Of a DNA stretch of 64,000 nucleotides, positions 1 through 12,759 are shown one piece after another; the first letter of the stretch is position 1; each line of letters begins with the position of its first letter. The stretch spans positions 4,531,336-4,595,335 of the forward strand of contig JAQFVV010000014.1 of the NCBI GenBank assembly GCA_028023455.1, read 5' to 3'. The notes beneath the pieces are model-generated. The model ran no database searches and was not told where the DNA came from. It saw only the letters and a program-made list of their open reading frames with translations. Position numbers and translations under genes: made by a program. Source of the DNA: Epiperipatus broadwayi (lineage: Eukaryota > Onychophora > Udeonychophora > Euonychophora > Peripatidae).

Positions 1-1771
1 CGGAATAGCGTTACATAGGGTTTAAACCAAGGGAAATAATTATATAACGAGACAAAGTCGGTATCTGTAAACACACACACACTCAAGCATTATAAAATAC
101 TCTTAACGTTATATTTTGTAACCTTTAATAGTTTTCTTCCCACATTTTCTAAAATACATTTGTAAAAATAAAGATAATAAGTGTCTAATTAAATAGTCAA
201 GGCTTTCGTATAAATTAATAAAATAACATTCTCTAAAAAAATATTATAAAAGAAAATATAATATGCCATTATAAATATTAATAGATAATTTCCACTTGTA
301 TACGCCACGGGGTATTTAAAAAAAAGGGTTTCTTTTAGAATTATAATTATAGTAAAAGTAAAACTTATAGAAATGATTTTGAGAAAAAGATTAAATGCTC
401 GACTTCTAAGTTAATGTAAATTGTATTGTTCTTGTAAGACACGCACACACGTATGCACTCAAAGTGTGAATGAATAGAAGTTTGTTAACTGAGATTGCAA
501 CATGAGATTGCCTAGACCTAAATTGCCTTGAGCACAAGGATTGAGTGAACATTTACATCGGACGCGGACCCTAATGACAACTCTAAAAATATGGAACTCT
601 GGGGGGAGACTGGATCCTAAGATAAAATCCATCTAATATAAATATCACGGAAAATCTAGTTTTTTTTTGGTTAAACTGACTTAATAGTGTTGCTTATATG
701 TTTTCGCTTAACGTACTTGCTTGTTATATTCAATATAGTGCTTGATATAGCTTGATATAAAATAATATACTTTTGTTTCGCCGTATCCGTATTCAAGATG
801 ATCGCTGTGAAATTAATACTGAGAGCGTCGATTATCATGCTGGGCTAGGAAACCCTTCAGTGATTGATCGACGCTCCGCCACCAAATATCTCCGAAGCTA
901 TGAATATTCACCGACATCTCCATTTGAAATTAATGCTCCGATTTAATAATAATGTTCCGAGAAATACCAGAATCGTCCAGACCATGCTATGCTCAACTTT
1001 AAATAAAACGAATAACTTCATTATGAAAATGCCATCTCCCACGTTCAAATCCTCATTTCATTCGAAGCAGCGGAAGTCGAAATCCAAATCCTAGGTAAAC
1101 AATTTATTTTACTTTATGTTTTCATTCACTCCACTCGTAAACTCTTAAAGGCAATCTCATAGTTAACTAACTTACACTTGCATAAATTAAATCATAAAAG
1201 ATTCCGTAATATTTAACCTAGTATTGTAACTTATCTCTGTGTAACCTCAACATTCATAAAATCAAATTTAATCTTAGGACTTTTCCAAAACATGAACTTT
1301 AACCTTAATTATTATCCAATAAGTCATCACAATCAGTTCCAAGATATAAAATGAAATTTGTATTCCACATTGTATTATGTATAATATGTTTCTTTCTGGG
1401 CGAGTGCGTGAATGCGTGTGTGTGCGTGTGCAAATAAATTTTGAATTAATATTGCTTTTATATTTAATAAATTTGTTCAGTATATAAACAAGTCGAGCAT
1501 TTCTCAAATCTTTTCATACAATTAAATTCTTATTTTATTTCCTTTTAATCACTAATAAAGTTGTCATTTAATTACACTAATTTAGATTTAGATTTGTTTT
1601 TTTTTTTTTAACCATTTGTTCTTTTAAAATGTCATTTGCCAACATCGTGCCGTAAGTCACGATGTTTATTTATTTACTCTTAGTTAAGATAGGTTTAAGA
1701 ATTGGGCGGGCCTATAATAAAAATATAAATAAATGTCTAATGCTAATGATGAAAGTAATTCATAGGGGGGA
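1..1771 (+). mobile_element. 3' part of an LTR element internal region (undetermined)
   Basis: This stretch lies upstream of a polypurine tract and LTR, so it is probably the 3' internal region of an element whose 5' half is outside the window. It is richer in CpG than its surroundings around 770-1100. Two short overlapping open stretches occur there: about 767-940, and 864-1094, which ends in a basic tail (KQRKSKSKS). Neither resembles a protein I recognise; an env-like or gag-like remnant is possible. A second G-run, like a polypurine tract, sits at about 599-611. The assignment rests mainly on the LTR to the right. Confidence 0.35.
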
Positions 1772-2207
1772 TGATCTTAGAAGCCTAATCGTTTTGAGGG
1801 ATGAACGAACAGTCGTATTGGTCGCAAACAACCAATAATTAAGTCCAGTACCAGGATCACTCAGTTAGTAAACAAAACTTCCTTCCCATTAGTGTACAGT
1901 GCGTCCTTTACGTCAGGAGTAATTACTGAAACAATTACATCGTGGCCCTGAGTGACCCTATTGGTCCATGCTGGGAGTTGGAGCTGGTGGGCGGGATTAG
2001 ACTTCGAAATCGTTTTGACATGACGTAAGGTGATGCGAGAAGTTAAATAATAATTAAACCATCGTGTCTGGCGCCCCTTGTATTGATAGTAAACAATTAC
2101 CGATATAAGAAAATAAATAAAGCTTTACGCTATGTCATGTTTGTTTCGGAGCTCTCGATCTCTTTTAGGAAAGTAAGGATAAAAGGTATATATATGTAGT
2201 GGACGGT

Positions 2208-2211
<4 letters not shown>
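1772..2211 (+). mobile_element. Probable 3' LTR (TG…CA) with polypurine tract
   Basis: A purine-rich tract ending ATAGGGGGGA (1763-1771) is followed directly by TGATCTTAG, and the block ends GGACGGTAACA at 2211, giving a 440-bp segment bounded by TG and CA. It is clearly richer in G+C than its surroundings and contains AATAAATAAAG near 2112-2122 as a possible polyadenylation signal. An AT microsatellite abuts its right end, so a target-site duplication cannot be judged. The matching 5' LTR would lie left of the window. It could instead be a solo or unrelated repeat, but the PPT-TG…CA layout is typical of LTR retrotransposons. Confidence 0.6.
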
Positions 2212-2249
<38 letters not shown>

Positions 2250-2747
2250 CAGGATTAGATGCATAGAATATTTTAAATATTATTGTAAATATTTTATTTT
2301 ATATTTATTAACATTATTTTATGTAAAAGGTAAAAAGAATGATGCAACAGGTTGAGAAAGTTTTAGAAAGTAATTAAATAAGGTGAAAGCAAGTTATTGT
2401 TTGAATTGTATAAAACGGCTTTCGTTAATTAAAATTGTACTAAAATTTAAAAATAATCATATTAATGGAAATTATTTTGTTTCAAATATTTCTTCAAATC
2501 TATTTCCAAATCTGAAAATAGATTTGAATATACTTTCTAGGCCTCATTTGTATTGTTTGAAACAAAAGGATAAAGGCATAAGTTTTGTTATCTCAGTTAA
2601 AGTCACATTTTTTCATGGCAAGAAAAGAACTCTTAAGAGCATTCCAGGAATAACTCACTGGAATATAAATAGGGCTAAAATTGATATCTTTAAAATCTTT
2701 ACTTCTAGTATAAATAATATTTAGTTTATAAAGCGCAAGCAATATTT

Positions 2748-2851
2748 GAAATTAAACTGAGAGACTGTTTTGTGTTTACAATTTGATTGCTATTAATAAC
2801 ACCTGATTGGCTAATAAGCGTGAGAGATTTGAAGTCTCTCAGTTTAATTTC
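2748..2851. repeat. Short inverted repeat with 19-bp perfect arms
   Basis: The left arm (2748-2766, GAAATTAAACTGAGAGACT) is the exact reverse complement of 2833-2851, with a spacer of 66 bases. The outer flanks extend the pairing imperfectly (AGCAATATT against the complement of AATGTTGCT). It resembles a small foldback or MITE remnant. No coding content is recognised. It sits in an otherwise anonymous AT-rich stretch. Confidence 0.6.
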
Positions 2852-3968
2852 TAGTATAAGAATGTTGCTAACATACCTCATGTTTTTTTTGAACTTTAAA
2901 AATTCTACCCAAGTAGAAGGAATAAAAACCACCTTTCCCAACCCATTTTCATATCATCTCCCACCTTAGAATGAACAGAGAAATTAGAAACCTGATCTGT
3001 TAAACCTTAAGCACAAGCTTGCTGCCACCAAAGAATGAATTAACCCATGGATTCAAACAGTTACCAAGTACAAGTTGGACTCTGCCAACTGACTGGATCT
3101 CCACCTCCTTGCAAGGTAATCTAATAATGCGGCTACCAAAGAAGATTTAACCTTTAATTAAATGCTCAAACTTTTCTGCTTAGACCTCTCAATGCCTTTG
3201 ACTTACCTGTATACTCTCATTTTATGTTTTAAAACTTATGTTACTCTCAATAACTATCCTTCCTAACATATTCTGTATATGCTCTTATATTTTTTTAGGC
3301 TTTGATGTGTGCATTTATTATGATTATTAGAGATTATGTATTTACCATTTAAATTAATATGCAAATCAAACTCAGCCTTGCAAAGTCACTTGATAGCCTC
3401 CCCCCCCCCTTTTTTTTTTCTAAAAAAAACTAAACTCTTTAAATCAAGGTTATTAATAACCCATCACTTTATGATTTATTGCACATATGTATGCCCACCA
3501 GGTTTTGTTTATCTTACTTAATATTTTCTTTCACAATGCTATTTACAACAGAAGTAGAATGGAATAATCCTTATATATTTATTAAAAATAAATCTATCAG
3601 TTTAAGTAATGCTATGAATATTTTATTATGTTATCTTATTGATTTTATAAGGTGACCATTAGATTAATCTATTATTATAAGTCTATTATATGTCCTTTGG
3701 TAATATTGTTTATAGAAATGTATTTTTTCAAATATAATGAAGGTGAGATTTATTAGATATCAGCATTATAAATGAGAAAGGGATAAAATCAGAATTTTAT
3801 TTAATTTAATAATAAGTCATTTATATATATGTTATCCCAGCATCGTGCACCCACAGTATGAACTATATCATTAAAATAAAAATAACTTAATTTTAAGCAT
3901 TAAATTATAGCGAGATCATTAGGGCCATTTTCTTCTCTGTGCATTGCTGACATTGGCTATTTAACTTT

Positions 3969-4172
3969 AATGTATGTGCTTCTCATAAGGTATCTCTGGA
4001 CCTCCAAGCCCATGAATCTTCTTATATCTCAATTCATGTCTGATAGTCAAACTACCCTGGATCATTTTCATAATAAATGGCATACTCTGTGTTGGGTTAA
4101 TCCTGGTATGCCCAGCCTTTTGCTTTGCCATATTCATTCTCTCTAAGAACAGCTCAATAAATAGAGGGTCCT
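3969..4172 (-). pseudogene. Coding-like fragment, possible transposon relic
   Basis: On the minus strand about 66 codons stay open through unusually balanced sequence. They give stretches such as KQKAGHTRINPTQSMPFIMK and IHGLGGPEIPYEKHIH, which end in TAA near 3969. The composition (P, H, G, W-poor, basic) looks like real protein rather than AT noise, and the frame breaks upstream of it. I do not recognise the family; a transposase, recombinase or integrase relic is possible. No ATG start can be assigned. Confidence 0.3.
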
Positions 4173-4300
4173 AGCCATCATTCATTTATCAAGAAAGCAC
4201 GACCTCCAAGTATAGATGCCATTATGCCAGTACTGCCATTTCTTATATATATATAATTTTGTTATATTGCTTCTATGATATATTTTGATGCTATAATAAT

Positions 4301-4404
4301 TAAAATCTGCACTCTGCTATATATATATATATATATCAAATCCTTCTGTCTTAAAATCTGCACTCTGCTATATATATATATATATATCAAATCCTTCTGT
4401 CTTA
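4301..4404. repeat. 51-bp tandem duplication containing an AT run
   Basis: A unit starting TAAAATCTGCACTCTGCTA, then a (TA)n run, then CAAATCCTTCTGTCTTA occurs twice in tandem, starting at 4301 and 4352. The two copies are practically identical, so the duplication is recent or the region is unstable. Confidence 0.85.
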
Positions 4405-6939
4405 GTAAATATTATTTTCATTTAAAACTTTCCTAGATTTTTATATGAGATCTCACCTTCATGATCTTTTGGTTATTTTGATTAAATGTCTGGATCTAAG
4501 GAAATAAAGTATTCTCCCAGAAATATCAGAAATAAAGTGATATTTGTAAATATTTTGTCTTATCAAATGTATTATCAATAATGTATTGCAATCTATTTTC
4601 ACAAATAAAACGGTGCTGCGAAAATAACATTAATAAGATATAATTAATCAAGGGACAACGACTCTTAAAGAGCATAATTCGGTCATCACCTATCCTATCT
4701 ATATATATTGAAAGCGTTAATACCAATATAATGTAAATCTTTATAAGAAAGATTGGAATATTAATACCGCATCAAAGCAATTGTTACTCATCATCTTTAT
4801 ATGTGTATAATAGTTGTAAAGAGCATATGATAACTGCATGGGTGATTAATATTACATAACTACCATCCACTATAGAAGACCCCCTCCTCTCATTATCACA
4901 CACACCTATGTATATAACTTATATATTAATGTTTGTTGTATTATTAAAATATTTTTTACTTATCTAAGTTGTTTGAATCACTTCATCCTCCACTTTAACT
5001 ATATAAATGTGCTTATCTTACATTCCCAGATTTATGAATAGGGTTCAAACCCTAACTTAGAATAATTAAGTAATTGTTCCTAGTTTTAAGTTAGTTAAAG
5101 TATACTTTTAGTCAGGCCAATATAATATTAGAATGTTGAATCTCTTGTCTTCTCCACTGTGTCTGTGGACCAGTATAAATGAAGAAATTCCAATGTATCA
5201 TTGTGTATGTTATTCATTAGGTTATTGATTTTGAGGAATGGGGAATAGGGTCAAACTCAGGATGGTCTTTGATGTATTTATCTTGGGCTTGACTGAATTT
5301 GAGATACTTTCCCTAAACTCCAGGTCATGTTAAATGGATATACATGTTTGTCCAATACAACACCCAAAATGGATTACTGAGAATTACTAAAGTGATTCAC
5401 TAGGATTTTTTTTCTTATGAACTTTAAAACTACATTTAGGTTGACATCATGAATTTTATTTAATTATATATTTTATATTTTACATAAATGCTTACATTCA
5501 TATCTCTCCTTTAATATGGATACAAAAAGGCAAGAAATAAGTTTTAATACGTAACATAATGGTTAAATATTATTGTCATTGTTATAAGTAAAATAAAATA
5601 TAGGTTATGATGAGAACTTGCTTGTTTATGAATCTGATCATCATAAAGGGAAAAGTAAGATTTTACCTAAGACATATTTATTCCAACATTTTTACATTTA
5701 CACCATTATATATATTTTTTTGCTTGTTTGTTCATACTAATATGTTAATTAAATATTTTCAGTATACTTGACTATTTTTATTATAAATGGTTTTTCTTGT
5801 TTTATTATTATTATTATTATATTATATAAGAGGAGGATCTCATATCATCAATATGACTGATATGAATTTAACCTATCAAGTTAATGAAAATAAAACAAAT
5901 TATAATTTCAATATAATGATGCAGCAAACAAGAATGATTTAGACAATCATAAGTATAAAATAAATTCCAATTATGTTAATATTAACATCAAATGGTTAAT
6001 CTTTATAAGAGATAAGGGTTTAGAATAATAATTGAAAAAAAATTATAATCAAGGAGCAACCATAGATGCTAAATTAAATATTTCATATGTTGTTATAAAT
6101 ATTGTTATTAAAATGTTATTTATTATAAATATATTTATTAAATATATATAAATGTTTAAAAACTTTTGGTGTATTTTTCTATATTCAATTTTCAATTAGT
6201 CATATTTTCTCACATACTTACATATATTTTTACATATTTATACCTATTTTCATGTATCCACACATATCTTATACAAATACTCATGTTCATGCATATCCAC
6301 ATTTTAAATGATAGTAGTTTTACTCTGAATTAGATGACTCTGCATATTTTCCATGAGTTTGAAACCTGAATATAATGGAAATGAAAGATGGTAAAGATGA
6401 GGTGAGTGTAGATATATAGTTTAATATTTGTGATTATTAACCACTCATCTCCTAAGAATTAAGTTAAAATGTGTGTGGGTATATAGGTGCAAGAATCCAA
6501 GATAGACTCTCTTATTCATTGTGATGACTTAACTAACATATTATCATACCAAGTAAAATCCTGTTCTGTTACAATTCATATATTGTACCCATTTTAATTG
6601 TGCCTTGTGCTCTAATTGATAGTTAGAAGCACAAAATGGTAATAATTTAAAATTTTAGATGAGGGATCATTTGAGACTAAAATTAAAGTAATTATTCTTA
6701 ATGTTACCTTATATAATTTTATCAATATATTAAGTAATATTTAAAATGCATATTAATAAACTATTATAAGTGTAAATTTTAATAACAATATAGTTTAAGA
6801 ATAAATATTATGCTGGTATTTATTAAAATAATGTAAATTACACTTTAAGTAAGTTTAATTTTAATAATGATAAATTAAATATGCGAAGTTAGTTACCTTA
6901 AAATATTTTAAATTAATCATTAGGGAACATTATGTAAGG

Positions 6940-8560
6940 AAAAAGCAGGGTCCAATTAAAGCAGATCTGTGGTCAATAATTACCACTACCTCAGAGCCTA
7001 TTAAATACTACCAGAATTTTTTAAATGCCCATACACCCACTGTGGCTTCTTTCTCAGTATAGTTCACTTCTGATACCTTCAATAAATGACTAATGAAACA
7101 AAGAACCTCCATGTTGACCCCCTTCTAGTATCTGAAACTATATGGCCCCCAGTCCAAACCTGTTGCTATCCATTTGTACAAAGAATGGCTTGTTGAAATT
7201 GGGATATGACAGCATAACTTTATTCGAAAATCCTGCCTTCACACTTTGGAAACTATGCTCATGCTGTTTGTTCCATGCCCACAGGCTCCATGTTAAGTGA
7301 AAAATCAATTATAGAAGTTACATAACCCAAGAAAAGATTTAATATATTTTTTATTCTGAGTCATGGGAAATCCCCAAATTGCTTGGATTTTTTCAGGATT
7401 AGGTAATATTCCTCTTTCACTGATTATATGACCAAAAACATGATCTCGGTAGTCATTATTTTACTCTTAATCAAATTAATTCTGATTCCCTTTTTCTTAC
7501 ATTCACCCAGCAACATTTGAAAATGCACAAAATGCTCTTCTATACTTTCCAAAATCACCATGATGTCATCCACATACATATCCAAACATTGGATAAGCCC
7601 CATTCCACTATTTTTAAGCCTGAAGGGAATTCAGTTAAAATTATATGCATATCCATTATATTTAAATGCAATATATTTCCAATCCTCTGGGTGAAGCTTT
7701 ATTTGCCAATAAATGGCAGTTAGGTCAAACATCAAAAAAATATTTTTTCTTTGAAACTTTATTAACAATTCATTTATAGGCAGAAGGGCATTTAGTATCA
7801 GGTACTGTTATCTTATTTAGCTGCCAGGCATTGAAACTCAACCAAATTGATCCCTCTTTTTTTACTGTTATGATGGGGTTAGTAAAGGGGAACATTTAGA
7901 TAAGACTCCCCATTTAAGCATTTTGTCTATCTGTTCCTCTACTTTATGTCTATATTGATGTGGTATAGGATAAGCATGGGTTTGATATGGCTGATCTTTT
8001 ATGAACCTTATCCTGTGTTCATACCCTTGGATCACCCTGGGAATATTCAGAAAATACACTATCATATCTGTTTACTAGCCTCTTCAGTAGGTACTTTTGA
8101 TCATCATTTATGTAACACCACTTTTCCTCTATCTCTATTTCCATATTTGTGCTTTGTGTACAATCCTTTTTATTAACTTCATCCTTTTGTTTTTTTGTAA
8201 ATGGAATTATTGCATTGTGTATATCTGCCTGACCTCATTTATAATCCAATACACAGCTGTTTGTACATAAAGTCAAACCTAATATGAACTCATGAATCAG
8301 ACTCTCCAGAATCAACAATATGTGGCTATATTCTTAACCTGCCATGTTCATTTTCATCCATGACTGCTTGAATGCCAGGTTTACCCTTTTACCATTAGCC
8401 AGCAAGATGTGTACTGTTTTCAACAGCAATATTTTAATTTCTGGGTCAATGTCACATTTTTTTAAACAATTCCTGTGACATTACCAATACCTGGCTGCCC
8501 AAATTGAACAATGCACTAGTTACAATCCATTCTATCATTATCTCTGTCTTTGTATAACTC
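6940..8560 (-). pseudogene. Ty3/gypsy pol relic (protease, RT, RNase H)
   Basis: Reading the minus strand through several frameshifts and stops, gypsy pol landmarks appear in the correct order. A decayed aspartic-protease patch lies near 8486-8540 (LGSQ where D-T/S-G-S is usual). It is followed by the start of reverse transcriptase near 7868-8010 (HRIRFIKDQPYQTHAYPIPH and EEQIDKMLKWGV), the YVDD catalytic box at 7565-7576 with MDMYVDDIMVILES, a segment like FLGHIISERGILPNPEKIQA near 7400-7460, and RNase H traces near 6950-7200 (FVQMDSNRFGLGAI, then a TDHRSALIG-like patch with the first Asp region degraded). It has no intact frame longer than about 65 codons. It is an old dead copy lying antisense to the window but sense to the dynein gene. 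Confidence 0.85.
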
Positions 8561-9300
8561 TGAGGTGCCATTATTGGCATGCTCTCTTTTCCACTCACAC
8601 CAGATTGGCTACTTACATGTGATCAATTTCTGCATTTCCATCCTCATCCTGATCTTCTACCCCCCTTATTGTTGTCCAGTGCCCTTAATACTTCAGCCAT
8701 CTGCTTGCCATTCATTATTTTGTTCTACATTTCCAGGTAAACCATGCCTAACTATTCACATAATCTGTTGCTCTGACAATGGATATATTGTAATTACTCC
8801 AATTGCACTACTTGTCTATGAAAAAATGTAATGAGTAACTTCCCTGGTGGCCATCTATCCTGCTCAACCTGGAGCTTAACCTTTCCCTGAAGATCCTCCC
8901 CCCAATAATTTGCCAACAGTGACACTTGCATTGCTCAAATGTTGCCAGTTTTAAATGTAATGATGTCAGCATTAAGCTTCTTACTGAGACAGCAAGCTAG
9001 AGCAATTCTTTCTCCCTCACTTAACCTTCAAGATACAATAGCATTCCAGACTCTCTAAGTGCTCATTTGTATCCTTCCCTCTGTTTCCTAAAAATGTTTT
9101 TATTTATAGAAGCTGGTTTACTGCCTCCATTTTATGTATGTGCACCCATGTTTGTATATTCTCCTATTCTCTTTCTAACATATCTACTTTTATTAATCCC
9201 TCCAGCTCTATATTTTATCCAGTATTTACAGATAACTCCAATCCTTTTTAGTCCTATCATCTCTGCCTGTCCCTAAATGCACTTAGCCTGCCTAAACATA
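8561..9300 (-). pseudogene. Probable gag-side remnant of the gypsy relic
   Basis: The sequence immediately upstream of the protease patch keeps the more balanced base composition of the pol relic and has short open stretches on the minus strand (for example one with ACCLSKKLNADIITFKTGN after local frame changes near 8940-9020). In gypsy elements gag lies here. No zinc knuckle is visible, so the call rests mostly on position. A possible primer-binding-like TGGGACCCAATTGG occurs further right near 9700 on the minus strand. Confidence 0.4.
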
Positions 9301-11403
9301 TATCTGGTGCTGATTATATTATATTCATGACTATTATTATTTCTTTTAATTTTTTTAATTTTTTATGAAAAGTTATATTTATTCGACTTTTTGCAGCTAA
9401 GGAACTTTTTTATTTTCACAATTTATTCTAAAACTATTACTTTTTTCAGCAACACAATTTTCATTATATTTTCTTTTTTTTTTAAAAAAAATATTTATTT
9501 ATCTTTACTTAAAAACCCCTTTAATCTTTTCACTCTCTTTTCATTTAGAAAGAAAAAATTTGTTTCAGTCAATTCTTTAATTTAAATCATACTATTTTAT
9601 AACTCTAATTATATGCAGTTTAACATTTCTTTAAATTTTTATTCTTTAATTCTATTTATCATATGATTAATTACTGTCATATGTGAAAGTTCTGCACCCA
9701 ATTGGGTCCCAAATGAACTGGATGAGAGTTGGATTGAATAAAAAAAAAATAGAATAATGAATTTTTACTCTTTAATAAAACAGAATTGTGAAAAATATTG
9801 TTGATTTCTTACATGAAAAACATGACAAAATTATTTATTATAAATTCGATCTACTCCTACTGCAATTTAGTATTTGCATCACACCAACCCCTCAGACAGA
9901 GAAGCATAATATCCAGAGGGTACCTATAGCTAGACCAAGATTATACTAGGTATAATCTACAGTTGTTTTATCCAAGCTATAGAACTTCTGCTGCTGAATT
10001 CAAACCCTGTCATTCAAAGAACTTTATTTATTTTGAAGTAAACTTCAGGCATCAGTTAATTACAAAAAGTAATTAACAAGCTCTAGATGACAGCCACCAA
10101 TTCAGCACCTGATAAATCTGAACTAGCTCAATTAAAAAAGGAATATAATAATATGCTCTAATTAGTGATATTAGTAAAAGAATTGACTGATAAATACTAA
10201 TTTCCAAAAATAATTTATTTTAAATACTTTAAAATTGAATTAGAGAACTAATTCATTTCTTTCTTGAATAAAATAATAATTACATAATATCCCAGGCACA
10301 CACACATTATAATAAACATAAAACTTTAAACAGACAAGCATTAGAACATTATATATCATGCACACACATTCTGTCATATAAGCTGTTGGTTTGTTTGCTT
10401 TGACAATTTCTAGAACTATCAGTTTATTATATAAACCTGCACATAAATAGTTCATTTTATGCTTGTTATAGAATTCATTTCTGTTGACTCTGGATATCTC
10501 AAAGATTGCAATGGCTATAATAATAAATTATTGACATAATAGGAATGGGAATAAAGAATAATTAATGTTACCTATAGGTTTTTCAGATATGCATTCCTCT
10601 GGGTAGATGGCTGCTTCTTTCTCCTTGTGTTGCATGTTGTACTAACTGGTTGGAATTTGAATTGCTGATGAATGTTGTTTCTTGCTGTATTTTAGTCCAG
10701 CAGACAAATGTTTTAATGGCTCAGGTTGTTATATGTTTATTGCGGATACTTAGAGACCTTTAGATATTCTAAGGTGGTCCAAGACTGGAGTACAGTGGCA
10801 TGCTTTGACTTCTGATTAGCAATGCATGTCTTCTTGGTACTTCACAACAAATAAGCTTATTTGCATAGACTGGAATAACAGTGCTAAAAGAGATCTGATG
10901 ATAACGAGTTTTTTAGACCTATTTATATGTAGTCATCTTATTTTTCAGCTTGATTAACATTTAAATTAATTAAATTTATTAATTAAATTTCCATTGTTTG
11001 TTTTTTCATGTTTCTTACAGATTAATCTACTTAGGATAAGATATAACTTTTTAAATTATTCCCATTGTTTAATTGCAGCCATTGGTAATTAATTAATCTC
11101 ATTCCTCCTTGGTTTATCAGTTGAGCAATCTTTGAGTTTGACTTAACTTTTATACTACAAACTTTATTTTTCATTTACTTAATTCAACTTTTTATACACA
11201 CACATATATATGTATTTTAATGTATATTTAAAATCAACTTTTATTTACACATGTATATTCTGACTTCTGTACATAATTAACTTTGACACATATATTTTCA
11301 TTTCTTTTAAACAAATGAAAAGAGAGCATTTTAATTTTCATGTAAAATATTTTTTAATTTTAAACTTTACCTAATTATATCTTTTTTTCTTCCATGTGTT
11401 AAA
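9301..11403. other. AT-rich DNA, no gene recognised
   Basis: Mostly A/T-rich sequence with T-runs at about 9340-9600. A patch near 9870-10030 (with GAATTCAAACCCTG, similar to a pol III B box read on the minus strand) and another near 10570-10900 have more balanced composition and may be interspersed repeats. No splice-flanked conserved exon was seen. Confidence 0.5.
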
Positions 11404-11475
11404 GCACTGGCTGGGAAGTAAACCCAGGACAAAATGCTTGTAAGGCAGCTGTGCTGACTACTCAACTACCAATGC
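11404..11475 (-). repeat. tRNA-Val(UAC)-like sequence, probable SINE head
   Basis: The 72-base minus-strand sequence folds as a tRNA. A 7-bp acceptor stem (GCATTGG with CCAGTGC) includes one G-U type pair. A 4-bp D stem (GTTG with CAGC) and a T stem CTGGG/CCCAG are present. The anticodon loop CTTACAA gives anticodon TAC (Val), with about 4 of 5 stem positions paired. The T loop is TTTACTT, not TTCGATT, and no CCA or terminator is seen, so it is more likely a SINE head or tRNA pseudogene than a working tRNA gene. The neighbouring sequence (CACCTAATTATATCC on the left of the head, T-rich on the right) shows no obvious tail. Confidence 0.6.
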
Positions 11476-11766
11476 TTGACACCTAATTATATCCTTCTCT
11501 CCCCCTTTCAGTTGCTTTCTTATTTTTCTTTCTCTTTTTTTTAAACTTAGCAAACTTCTAAGAGCAATGATGTAGCTTTCTTTTTGTCTTCATTTTCCCT
11601 CCAGGCAATATATGCTAGGTTTTTACAACAAAATTAAACAAAACTTTTAAAACTTTTTAATATTAATTTCGGACTTTATAATCATTATTATTTTTCTCTT
11701 ACCTATTTTTCTATAAAATTTTAATCTTAAATTTAATTATAAAATGTATAATGCTTAAATAGTGGT

Positions 11767-11806
<40 letters not shown>

Positions 11807-11814
<8 letters not shown>

Positions 11815-12208
11815 GAAGGAATATGAATCCAGACTTTCAAGCTCACTTTAGTCATCCTTTTCATCTTATATAACTGATACATATGACCACATACATGCAA
11901 AAAAGAAAAATGATCTCTGACATACATATTTCATGCTGAACCAGCACTCATCAGTTGGTCCAGGTCATCATCTCTCACACACATATATGTAATCAGTGCT
12001 AAGTTTATATTAAGATAGCAAATCTTCAAACTTTAGTGAACAGGCTTCAATCTTCTTTCCTCTCCAAACTCTTCAGCCAACTATGTCATTGAAAGTCTGA
12101 TGATGGCATAATCAAAACCCATGTTTGCCAATTATTGTTTAATACTTATGTTAACCATAAGTCAATGTGACCCCTAAGATGTAGAACCTTAAGTCCATTT
12201 AAATATAC
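11807..12208 (+). repeat. Interspersed repeat family, copy A
   Basis: About 400 bases that recur at 12277-12666 (same strand) and 12760-13154 (opposite strand). Shared landmarks in order are a CCAGACTTTCAAGCTC-like start, ATGCTGAACCAGCA…CATCAGTTGGTC, a CACACACATATAT run, CAAATCTTCAAACT, TCTGATGATGG, CAAAACCCATGTTTGCCAAT and a CCATTTAAATA end. The start resembles a pol III B box, so a SINE is possible. No protein is encoded. Confidence 0.75.
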
Positions 12209-12276
12209 AGAAGAGTGATAGACAGAATACAGGTAATAATTATATACATGAATAGTATATATACTTAAGCTAGACA

Positions 12277-12666
12277 TAATTAGAAAGGATTTGAACCCAG
12301 ACTTTCATGCAGGTCCAATCCATATTATACAACCAATATACATAACTACATAACTGTGAAAAAATGAATGACCTCCAACATCCCTATTTGATGCTGAACC
12401 TGCATCATCAGTTGGTCAGAATCATTATCTCTCACACACACATATATAATCATTGCTCAGTTTATATTATGATAGAAATCTTCAAACTACAATGGACAAT
12501 CTCCAATGTTCTGCATTCTCCAACTCTTCAGACATCTATATTATTGATAGTCTGATGATGGCTTGTTCAAAACCCATGCTTGCCAATTTTTGTTGTTAAA
12601 TACTCTTGTTGACCATAAATCAATTTGGTCCCTCATATGTAAAACCTTAAGCCCATTTAAATACAA
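12277..12666 (+). repeat. Interspersed repeat family, copy B
   Basis: Direct copy of the repeat at 11807-12208, diverged by substitutions and small indels. It begins AGAAAGGATTTGAACCCAGA and ends CCCATTTAAATACAA. It pairs with the inverted copy at 12760-13154 across a spacer of about 93 bases, so a transcript through both could fold into a long imperfect hairpin. Confidence 0.75.
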
Positions 12667-12759
12667 ATCCCCTATAATCACATTTGGCTTAAAATATAAA
12701 TACTACACATGTATTTAATTATTACATATTCAGCCTGTATTCTGCCCATTCCTCTTTCA

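Larger units (their letters stand above)
2212..6939. other. AT-rich DNA without recognised genes
   Basis: The stretch begins with a (TA)n run at 2212-2248. It contains a C-then-T homopolymer junction near 3403-3420, a 51-bp tandem duplication with AT runs (4301-4404), and a few patches of more balanced composition (about 2990-3140, 3940-4230 and 5130-5340) that look like old interspersed repeats. Open frames here, such as one at about 2383-2724, are low-complexity and match no family I know. A short coding-like patch at 3969-4172 on the minus strand is listed separately. Confidence 0.6.

Noticed and set aside
7946-8176. Plus-strand open frame opposite the gypsy RT
   Set aside because: The minus-strand frame carries recognisable RT motifs, so the plus-strand frame is a shadow.
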